A stretch of DNA of 6,701 nucleotides. Origin: Bacteroidales bacterium GP3. Lineage in GTDB: Bacteria > Bacteroidota > Bacteroidia > Bacteroidales > Muribaculaceae. Positions 1 through 5,507 of this stretch are shown in pieces. The stretch is from contig DAAK01000052.1 of assembly GCA_001701075.1 (NCBI GenBank), positions 1-6,701 of the forward strand, in the 5' to 3' direction. How positions within the stretch are numbered: position 1 is the first letter of the stretch; each line of letters begins with the position of its first letter. The translations under genes were made by a program, and so were the position numbers. The notes under the pieces were generated by a model. That model did no database searches and was not told the origin of the DNA. It worked only from the letters and a program-made list of their open reading frames with translations.

Positions 1-17
1 GCATATAATCGAAATGA

Positions 18-947
18 TTAGACATATTTATAGAATTGAGAGGGTACAGGACTCGTGAAATTCATATCCTGTCGGGTGACAGGGTGGGCAAAACGGAGAG
101 TCTCGGCATGAAGGGCCAGACGATGGAGAGGACCGCTTCCATTGCCATAACGTTTGTCGCCGGTGATGGGGAATCCGAGATCGCGTGCATGGACACGAAT
201 CTGATTCTTACGCCCGGTATCGAGCGAGAACTCAGCAAGAGTGTGACCCTTACCTCTACGGCGAACCTTATATCGGGTGACGGCAAGTTTACCTTCTGCA
301 GCATCATCGGTGGAATAGACCTCATGCTCGGAAGTCTCGGCAAGATGACTTCGGATTTCTCCGCTTTCCTTGTCGAGTTCTCCATCAAGGAGCGCCACAT
401 ACTTACGCTCAAGCACCATATTGTTCCAATTATGCTGAAGCTCCTCCTTAGCCTCGATTTTTTTAGCAAAGACCATTAGACCAGATGTGTCGCGGTCAAG
501 ACGATGCACGATGAATATTTTATTGGAGGGATGGATAGACTTTACATAATCGCGAAGGATGCTATAGGCCGTCTCTACCTTGCATTTCTTGGAAGAGTCG
601 GTACCGACGGAAAGAAGCCCATAACCTTTATCGACCACAATAATGTCGTCGTCTTCAAATACGATTTTCAGACGCGGATGGCTGAAGACTACAAATGGGC
701 GTATAAAATTCAGCTCCACTACTCCACCCGGAGGAACCGGGGCATCGAAAGCTGTAGTTACGACACCATTGACAGCAAAATGGCCAAATTTAAGCCATTT
801 CTTGACATCAGTACGTTTTGCATCTGGGAGAACGGAGGAGATGAATTCCATGAGACGCTTCTCTTCCTCACCCTTGTTTTCACGGCGAAGAATGTGGTCG
901 GGTTGCCAACCACCTTTGCCTATATATTTACTTTTATTTTCTTTCAT
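18..947 (-). CDS. RluA-family pseudouridine synthase with N-terminal S4 domain
   Basis: A cytoplasmic RNA-modifying enzyme that isomerises specific uridines, most often in 23S rRNA, to pseudouridine. The 309-residue protein is the usual length for the S4-containing RluC/RluD-like group. Residues about 30-82 resemble an S4 RNA-binding domain (KRTDVKKWLKFGHFAVNG). The catalytic motif HRLDRDTSG lies at 148-156, with D151 the expected nucleophile. TGRKNQIRVH at 244-253 matches family motif III, with KN in place of the common TH. GDKRYG (263-268) and HRLALHA (275-281) complete the fold signature. The N-terminal ~28 residues are basic and rich in K, G and R, ahead of the S4 domain. The ATG at 947 is preceded by an A-rich stretch without a clear Shine-Dalgarno sequence and by a minus-strand -7 type box at 985-992. 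The gene is divergent from the barrel-protein gene. The family is secure; the target uridine cannot be read from the sequence, so no symbol is given. Confidence 0.96.
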   Translation of the reverse strand: MKENKSKYIGKGGWQPDHILRRENKGEEEKRLMEFISSVLPDAKRTDVKKWLKFGHFAVNGVVTTAFDAPVPPGGVVELNFIRPFVVFSHPRLKIVFEDDDIIVVDKGYGLLSVGTDSSKKCKVETAYSILRDYVKSIHPSNKIFIVHRLDRDTSGLMVFAKKIEAKEELQHNWNNMVLERKYVALLDGELDKESGEIRSHLAETSEHEVYSTDDAAEGKLAVTRYKVRRRGKGHTLAEFSLDTGRKNQIRVHARDLGFPITGDKRYGNGSGPLHRLALHAETLRFAHPVTRQDMNFTSPVPSQFYKYV

Positions 948-984
948 TTCTACTTTTATCTTCTATATAAAACACTTTTAGTGC

Positions 985-992
985 CAAAAATA
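985..992 (-). promoter_or_regulatory. Predicted Bacteroidota -7 promoter box for the RluA-family gene
   Basis: Read on the minus strand this is TATTTTTG, a full match to the Bacteroides -7 consensus TAnnTTTG. It would start transcription near 978-981 and give a leader of about 30 bases before the ATG at 947. No TTTG -33 box is seen at the usual 19-21 base spacing; a TTTA lies closer. The same octamer occurs on the plus strand of this gap at 1048-1055. Confidence 0.5.
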
Positions 993-1047
993 TCAATGTA
1001 AGAGTAAATTTTATGGATGAAGGTGGGATTCTTTGAAAATTATTTGC

Positions 1048-1055
1048 TATTTTTG
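1048..1055 (+). promoter_or_regulatory. Predicted Bacteroidota -7 promoter box for the barrel-protein/DUF2851 unit
   Basis: TATTTTTG followed by C matches the Bacteroides -7 consensus TAnnTTTG. Transcription would begin near 1059-1062, leaving a leader of roughly 38 bases before the ATG at 1099. A TTTG occurs at 1032-1035, but only 12 bases upstream of the box, shorter than the usual 19-21, so the -33 element is uncertain. The box supports a start at 1099, because the in-frame ATG at 1033 would lie upstream of the transcript start. Confidence 0.5.
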
Positions 1056-1098
1056 CACAACGATTCAAAAATCACACTATTCGAAACAGACAAGAACT

Positions 1099-2133
1099 AT
1101 GAAATATCTAAAAACGCTTGTTGCTTTTTTTTGTGCTGTAATGCCATTTATGACATCTGCACAGCAACAAGACAACAGATATCCCAACAAGGTGAAAGCC
1201 CTTATGGGAGAGATGAACGAGCATGGAGTATTCAACACCATAGAGATAGCGGCCAACATCGGCACGACCGGTCTTGGCCTTGAAGTTGCATCCCCAATGA
1301 CAGAGTGGACAAAGCTTCGCGTGGGCTTCGACTGGATGCCCCCTTTCACCATTCCTATGAATTTCTACCTTGGCAGCTATGTCCATGAAGAGTTCAAAGA
1401 GAAATTTGAAAAAATTCAGGACATGATGTACAGCATGAGCGGAATGATGATAAAAAAGAAAGTCGTGATGGATTCAAAGCCTACTATGGCCACTCTGAGA
1501 GTGCTTGTAGACGTCTATCCCTTTAAAGCCAATCGTCACTGGCATTTCACAGCCGGATTTTTCTTGGGAGGCAACACAATGGGAACGAGCCTCAACACTG
1601 TAAGAGATATGACATCGCTAATGGCGCTAAAAATGTATGACAGGATGTATACCGCCATTACAGCCGATGATTTCTACGATAAGGCCACGGGAGACCCAGA
1701 CTACCTTGCCAATGCGACAGGAATATCTGCTTTGAAAGGCACCTATCTCGACCCACGAGTTGTCATGGAACTTCAAGACAAGATGAATTCGTTGGGGCGT
1801 TTAGGAATACATGCGGGCGACTACAAGGATGGGACACCCTACATGATGATGCCTGACGAAGACGGCACAGTAAGTGCAAAGGCAAATGTAAACAGGTTCC
1901 GTCCATATTTAGGTTTCGGTTATGGGGGTGCCCTGACCGCCGACGGGAAATGGCAAGTCTCGCTTGACGCCGGTGCCCAATTCTGGGGTGGTGTGCCCAA
2001 GGTGATAACTCATGACGGCACTGTACTGAACGACCTTATCAACTTGCAAGGCGAAGTTGGAAGATACATGGGGCTTATGAAAGCCATTCCAGTCTATCCG
2101 ACAATCGATTTCCGCATCTCATATAGATTTTAA
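1099..2133 (+). CDS. Exported, probable outer-membrane beta-barrel protein of unknown function
   Basis: I do not recognise this family. From the ATG at 1099 the protein has 344 residues. It opens with a clear signal peptide: basic KYLK, a hydrophobic core LVAFFCAVMPFM, and a probable cleavage TSA|QQQ after residue 21, with Q at +1 as is common in Bacteroidota. The longer frame from 1033 would add 22 polar residues before this signal and would begin upstream of the predicted transcript start. The mature protein shows alternating hydrophobic/aromatic strands with G-rich turns (RPYLGFGYGGAL 268-279, WQVSLDAGAQFWGG 285-298) and ends in IDFRISYRF. A terminal aromatic residue after an amphipathic strand is the usual outer-membrane barrel signature. 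Methionine is unusually common (27 of 344), including MMYSMSGMM at 109-117 and MMM at 249-251. The stop codon overlaps the next ATG (TAATG), so it is probably co-translated with the DUF2851 gene. The barrel assignment is inference; the exported nature is well supported. Confidence 0.85.
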   Translation: MKYLKTLVAFFCAVMPFMTSAQQQDNRYPNKVKALMGEMNEHGVFNTIEIAANIGTTGLGLEVASPMTEWTKLRVGFDWMPPFTIPMNFYLGSYVHEEFKEKFEKIQDMMYSMSGMMIKKKVVMDSKPTMATLRVLVDVYPFKANRHWHFTAGFFLGGNTMGTSLNTVRDMTSLMALKMYDRMYTAITADDFYDKATGDPDYLANATGISALKGTYLDPRVVMELQDKMNSLGRLGIHAGDYKDGTPYMMMPDEDGTVSAKANVNRFRPYLGFGYGGALTADGKWQVSLDAGAQFWGGVPKVITHDGTVLNDLINLQGEVGRYMGLMKAIPVYPTIDFRISYRF

Positions 2134-3419
2134 TGGAGGAGATATTCCAACTGCTATGGGGCAACCGGATGCTCGGACTCCCATTTACGCTTGAAAGCGG
2201 AGAGAAAGTGCGAGTGATTGATCCGGGTGTCTTAAACAGGGACTCGGGACCGGACTTCTTCAATGCAAAAGTGAAGATAGACGGACGCCTCTGGGTAGGG
2301 AATATCGAAATACATATGAAAGCCTCCGATTGGCATCGCCACGGCCATAGCAATGACACGGCATATGACAACGTCATACTCCACGTTGTGGCTGTCAGCG
2401 ACACAAGGATACTAAGGAAAGACGGCACTGAGATAGCACAGATGAAGGTGGCACTTCCTGAGAATTTCTACAAGACCTTCGCCTATCTGACAAGTGCAAA
2501 CACAGAAATAAGATGCGCCTCCGCCTTGCAACGCATTGACCCTATAAGACGTGCAGACTGGATAGAGACGCTTACAATAGAGCGGCTACAGCATAAGGCA
2601 AAAAGAATCGAAGAGACTTTGCAGAAGTCGAACGGGGACTGGAATGCAGCCTGCTTTATGACACTGGCACGCGGACTTGGGTTCGGACTTAACGGAATCC
2701 CATTTGAGATGCTGGCCGAAAGCATCAATCTCAATCATCTGCGTCGACATTCCGACAATATAGTGCAAATGGAAGCCATCTTCTTCGGACAAGCAGGTCT
2801 GCTTGACCCCATGCTCAATATGGGAGACAGAAGATACCAGATAATGTGCCGGGAATATCAATTTTTGGCTCGTAAATATTCCATGCATCCAATTCCAAGA
2901 GCTTCCTGGAAATTCGCGAGAACCAGACCTCAGAACCTACCATACCGAAGGATAGCGCTTTTGGCCAAGGCAATGTCGGAGACGCCAGACCTTCTGAACC
3001 GGATATTGGAAACAGAGGGGGACGAAGAGAAATTGCGGCTGCTGTTCAAGTGGACAGTGGATCCATACTGGAGCAGAAGATTGACATTCGGGAGCGAAGC
3101 GCAGACGGAAGCCAATCCATCGTCGCTGTCAGACGCGAGCATCAGCATATTGCTTATAAATGTGGCTGCTCCACTGCTATATGCGTATGCTCTCATGCAC
3201 TCAGACCATGAGATGAAAGAGGCTGCCATAGAACTTCTGACAGGGCTTCCGCCTGAAAGGAATGCCATAATAAGGACATGGCAACAGCTTGGATTCAATG
3301 CTAAGGATGCGGGAATGTCGCAAGCGCTAATTCATTTGAGAAAGGAATATTGCGAGGGGAATAAGTGTCTGCGCTGCAGGTTTGGGCAACAAGTGCTGAG
3401 AGCTACGATCAATGATTAA
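2133..3419 (+). CDS. DUF2851 family protein
   Basis: A 428-residue protein of the Bacteroidota-typical DUF2851 family, whose function is unknown. The N-terminal third carries the conserved block: LLWG at 7-10, LNRDSGPDF at 34-42, then NIEIH (57-61), SDWHRHGH (65-72), D75 and AYDNVILHVV (77-86). These clustered H, D and E residues look like a metal or catalytic site, but that is inference. The middle and C-terminal parts look helical. The end carries a Cys cluster, C407, C412 and C415 (CX4CX2C), of the kind I recall in other members. No signal peptide or membrane segment is visible, so it is probably cytoplasmic. The ATG shares one base with the upstream stop codon (TAATG) and there is no Shine-Dalgarno sequence, suggesting translational coupling to the barrel-protein gene. 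Its stop codon lies within the first unit of the GATTAAA repeat. Family assignment is from recognised motifs. Confidence 0.9.
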   Translation: MEEIFQLLWGNRMLGLPFTLESGEKVRVIDPGVLNRDSGPDFFNAKVKIDGRLWVGNIEIHMKASDWHRHGHSNDTAYDNVILHVVAVSDTRILRKDGTEIAQMKVALPENFYKTFAYLTSANTEIRCASALQRIDPIRRADWIETLTIERLQHKAKRIEETLQKSNGDWNAACFMTLARGLGFGLNGIPFEMLAESINLNHLRRHSDNIVQMEAIFFGQAGLLDPMLNMGDRRYQIMCREYQFLARKYSMHPIPRASWKFARTRPQNLPYRRIALLAKAMSETPDLLNRILETEGDEEKLRLLFKWTVDPYWSRRLTFGSEAQTEANPSSLSDASISILLINVAAPLLYAYALMHSDHEMKEAAIELLTGLPPERNAIIRTWQQLGFNAKDAGMSQALIHLRKEYCEGNKCLRCRFGQQVLRATIND

Positions 3420-3448
3420 ATATTAAAGATTAAAGACTAAAGATTAAA
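3414..3448. repeat. Five tandem copies of a GAYTAAA heptad overlapping the DUF2851 stop codon
   Basis: The units are GATTAAA (3414), TATTAAA (3421), GATTAAA (3428), GACTAAA (3435) and GATTAAA (3442). The stop codon of the DUF2851 gene (3417-3419) is the TAA of unit 1. Because the period is 7, successive TAA triplets fall in different frames. The TTA or CTA in each unit gives TAA or TAG on the other strand, so all six frames are closed within 35 bases. The repeat is AT-only apart from one G per unit in four units and a single C. Confidence 0.85.
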
Positions 3449-3453
3449 TGATT

Positions 3454-3496
3454 TTTTCAGAGATCTCTGAGAACTCTGAAAACTGAGGACTGAAGA
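3454..3496. repeat. Degenerate CTCTGARAA/CTGARGA tandem repeat with a 14-base palindrome
   Basis: From 3465 the sequence runs CTCTGAGAA, CTCTGAAAA, CTGAGGA, CTGAAGA, and then enters the stop codon of the minus-strand lipoprotein gene. It overlaps a perfect 14-base palindrome, TCAGAGATCTCTGA (3457-3470). It also overlaps a 9-base inverted repeat, TTTTCAGAG (3454-3462) and CTCTGAAAA (3474-3482), around an 11-base spacer. The hairpin could end transcription of the two convergent genes, but neither strand has a T-tract after the stem, so it is not a canonical intrinsic terminator. Confidence 0.65.
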
Positions 3497-3497
3497 C

Positions 3498-4073
3498 TTA
3501 CTTCTTCGAGATGGAGATGGACATGAAGGAGCCTTCGAGGTCGGAAGCGGCGTTAGCGGCAGTTTCTGAGAACGACACATTTACATCTCCTATATCATAG
3601 AGCCATATGAATTCCTGATCGTCGGCCGGATTTATGTATGCCGTAACGAGATCTGCATTATTCAAGTTTAATGCTCCAAGGATATAATTACGAAGGTCGT
3701 CAGTCATAAGGTCGCCGAGATGCAGATTGCTTATATGCGCCTCATCAGCACTGACCACACGCACTTGCCACAGTCCGGGATTACCACCTAAGTCAGTATA
3801 TAGAGGAGTTCCTTGTCCATCTGTCAGAATACCATCGAAATCATAATCGGCACTGTCAAGCCTTTCTCCGACCCTCACGGCATCAACGATAGAGCAGACG
3901 GTCATGGCTATGTCATTGTCAGCATGAAAATGGTCTTCCTCCGTCATAGTAGACTCATAACTTATATTAGTAGTCTTATTTCCACAGGAAATAAGCACTA
4001 TAAGCATCACGGAAATCATCAGCAACAAGCCTTTTTCTCCGCCAAAATAACACTTTTGACCAATACAGTTCAT
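3498..4073 (-). CDS. Small acidic lipoprotein of unknown function
   Basis: I do not recognise the family. The 191-residue protein begins with a lipoprotein signal: K7 and K14 in the n-region, a hydrophobic run LLLMISVMLIVLIS, and a lipobox cysteine at C30 (VLIS|CGNK). The ATG at 4073 is preferred over an internal Met at residue 19, which would leave no basic n-region. The residues after C30 (GNKTTN) lack the acidic cluster described as a surface-export signal in some Bacteroidota lipoproteins, so a periplasm-facing anchor is more likely; that is inference. The mature part is acidic (EEDHFHADND at 45-54, many D and E) and looks globular, with segments such as LWQVRVVSADEAHISNLHLG and EFIWLYDIGDVNVSFSE. 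Two extra cysteines, C3 and C8, precede the lipobox, and C60 lies in the mature part. The gene has its own -7 type box (4095-4102) and converges on the DUF2851 gene across a 78-base repeat-filled gap. Confidence 0.85.
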   Translation of the reverse strand: MNCIGQKCYFGGEKGLLLMISVMLIVLISCGNKTTNISYESTMTEEDHFHADNDIAMTVCSIVDAVRVGERLDSADYDFDGILTDGQGTPLYTDLGGNPGLWQVRVVSADEAHISNLHLGDLMTDDLRNYILGALNLNNADLVTAYINPADDQEFIWLYDIGDVNVSFSETAANAASDLEGSFMSISISKK

Positions 4074-4094
4074 ATGTTAATTAGAAAAACTCCG

Positions 4095-4102
4095 CAAAAT
4101 TA
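4095..4102 (-). promoter_or_regulatory. Predicted Bacteroidota -7 promoter box for the lipoprotein gene
   Basis: On the minus strand this reads TAATTTTG followed by C, a full match to TAnnTTTG. It predicts a transcript start near 4088-4091 and a leader of roughly 17 bases before the ATG at 4073. No clear -33 TTTG is present at the usual spacing. The identical nonamer TAATTTTGC appears on the plus strand in front of dgt. Confidence 0.5.
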
Positions 4103-4145
4103 CAAAAAAAATCAATACCTAAATATTATTTCGCAAAAAAATCAT

Positions 4146-4153
4146 TAATTTTG
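4146..4153 (+). promoter_or_regulatory. dgt: Predicted Bacteroidota -7 promoter box directly at the dgt start
   Basis: TAATTTTG followed by C matches TAnnTTTG and ends only four bases before the dgt ATG at 4158. In Bacteroides promoters this element is centred near -7, so the first transcribed base should fall at about 4157-4160, that is, at the start codon itself. No -33 TTTG is visible 19-21 bases upstream, though that stretch is very AT-rich. Confidence 0.5.
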
Positions 4154-4157
4154 CACT

Positions 4158-5480
4158 ATGGACTGGAATAAACTTATCTCCGACAAGCGACTCGGACTTG
4201 AACAATATCACGATCCGCAACAGCATACCCGCTCAGACTTTCAGCGGGACTATGACCGTCTTATCTTCTCCTCCCCTTTCCGTAGGCTTCAAAACAAGAC
4301 GCAAGTGTTTCCACTACCTGGATCAATTTTTGTCCATAACCGTCTGACACATAGCCTTGAGGTATCTTCCGTAGGACGCTCTATGGCCAATGAGGTGACT
4401 AATATCCTCATTGACAAGCATGGATATGATCACCATACTGCAAAACTCAGGGACATGGCCGACATCGTCGCCACAGCCTGTCTGGCACACGACCTTGGAA
4501 ATCCACCTTTCGGGCACAATGGAGAAAAGACCATCTCCAGTTTCTTCACAGAGGGAGCCGGCCTCGAGCTCAAACCGATGTTGACCCCTCGCCAATGGAG
4601 TGATTTTGCTCATTTTGAAGGGAATGCCAACTCTTTCCGGCTCTTAACCCATCAGTTTGAGGGAAGACGCAATGGTGGATATGCCATGACATACAGTGCA
4701 CTTGCATCCGTAGTGAAATATCCCATTCCTTCCACACAAGCAGGAGGGAAAGGGAAATTCGGATATTTCGAGACAGAAGAAGACATCTACCTGCAAGTGG
4801 CGGAAGAACTTGGAATTCCGGAAATAGAACATGGCAGACATGCGCGACACCCATTCGTATTCCTTATGGAGGCTGCTGACGATATCTGCTATCAGATCAT
4901 GGATATAGAAGATGCCCACAAGTTGAAGATATTATCAACGGAAGAAGTGAAAAGACTTATGCTCAATTTCTTCGACGAGCGGGAACAAAAACATATGATA
5001 AATTCCATGCGACGCCTCGACGACCCTAATGAGCAAGTGGGATATATGAGGTCGAAGGTGATTGGAGCTCTCGTAGGCGGATGCTCAAGGGAATTCACAG
5101 ACCATGAGAAAGAAATACTGGCAGGCACCTATCAGGGAGCCCTTACGGCAAATATTCCGGGAAGGTTGAGCGAGGCATATGCAGAATGCAGCGAGACTGC
5201 CTGCAAGAAAATCTATAGTGCACCTGAAGTAGTAGACATAGAGTTGGCCGGCAACCGAATCATCACCTACCTTATGGAGAATCTTGTGGGAGCAGTGGTC
5301 TCTCCTGAGAAGGCATATTCAAGATTGCTGCTTGAGAAAGTGCCGACCCAATATGATGTGAGTTCCCCGAGTCTGAACACAAGGGTTCAGGGAGTTGTAG
5401 ACCATGTATCAGCAATGACGGATGTGTATGCACTTGACCTATTCAGGACACTTAATGGGCATACGCTACCGGCAGTTTAA
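4158..5480 (+). CDS. dgt: Deoxyguanosinetriphosphate triphosphohydrolase (HD-domain dNTPase)
   Basis: A cytoplasmic enzyme that hydrolyses dGTP (and in related enzymes other dNTPs) to the deoxynucleoside and triphosphate, helping to set dNTP pools. The 440-residue protein is shorter than E. coli Dgt (about 505) but carries the family signature. RSDFQRDYDRLIFSSPFRRLQNKTQVFPL starts at residue 25; the metal-site HD residues are H65 (NRLTHS), H111-D112 (ACLAHDLGNPPFGHNGE) and probably D241 (EAADDICYQIMDIEDA). H120 and E123, in HNGE, match catalytic residues of E. coli Dgt in spacing. HFEGNANSFRLLTH at 152-165 is the typical substrate-region motif. The start fits the family's usual opening (M-x-W-x-x-L-I-S). 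A -7 type promoter box ends four bases upstream, so the mRNA may be leaderless. The TPM-protein gene follows after 20 bases and is probably co-transcribed. Preference for dGTP over other dNTPs cannot be settled from the sequence. Confidence 0.96.
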   Translation: MDWNKLISDKRLGLEQYHDPQQHTRSDFQRDYDRLIFSSPFRRLQNKTQVFPLPGSIFVHNRLTHSLEVSSVGRSMANEVTNILIDKHGYDHHTAKLRDMADIVATACLAHDLGNPPFGHNGEKTISSFFTEGAGLELKPMLTPRQWSDFAHFEGNANSFRLLTHQFEGRRNGGYAMTYSALASVVKYPIPSTQAGGKGKFGYFETEEDIYLQVAEELGIPEIEHGRHARHPFVFLMEAADDICYQIMDIEDAHKLKILSTEEVKRLMLNFFDEREQKHMINSMRRLDDPNEQVGYMRSKVIGALVGGCSREFTDHEKEILAGTYQGALTANIPGRLSEAYAECSETACKKIYSAPEVVDIELAGNRIITYLMENLVGAVVSPEKAYSRLLLEKVPTQYDVSSPSLNTRVQGVVDHVSAMTDVYALDLFRTLNGHTLPAV

Positions 5481-5507
5481 TGATAAATTATGAATGATAG
5501 ATGATTA
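5480..5507 (+). repeat. ATGATWR-like heptad repeat spanning the dgt stop and the TPM-gene start
   Basis: Four consecutive heptads, ATGATAA (5480), ATTATGA (5487), ATGATAG (5494) and ATGATTA (5501), link the dgt stop codon (5478-5480, overlapping the first ATG as TAATG) to the start codon of the next gene (the ATG at 5501). They hold four ATG triplets and stop codons in every plus-strand frame. Only the ATG at 5501 opens a long frame. There is no Shine-Dalgarno sequence in this junction. Confidence 0.65.

Noticed and set aside
14..26. 13-base exact repeat ATGATTAGACATA, also at 5501-5513
   Set aside because: About one such AT-rich match is expected by chance in 6.7 kb counting both strands. 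One copy spans a stop codon on the minus strand and the other a start codon, with no shared flanks.
36..1001. Plus-strand open frames of 112-165 codons across 36-1001
   Set aside because: They lie antisense to the RluA-family gene, whose motifs are unambiguous. Their translations show no domain, signal or start-site support, and they overlap each other in different frames.
1033..1098. Longer N-terminus for the barrel protein from the ATG at 1033
   Set aside because: It would put 22 polar residues before a complete signal peptide and start upstream of the predicted -7 promoter box at 1048-1055.
2483..3298. Several 83-122 codon minus-strand frames within the DUF2851 gene
   Set aside because: They are shadows of a well-supported coding frame, with no independent start context or recognisable protein features.
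3457..3482. Intrinsic (rho-independent) terminator for the convergent genes
   Set aside because: The stem is modest in G+C and neither strand has a run of T after the 3' arm. It is kept only as an inverted repeat.
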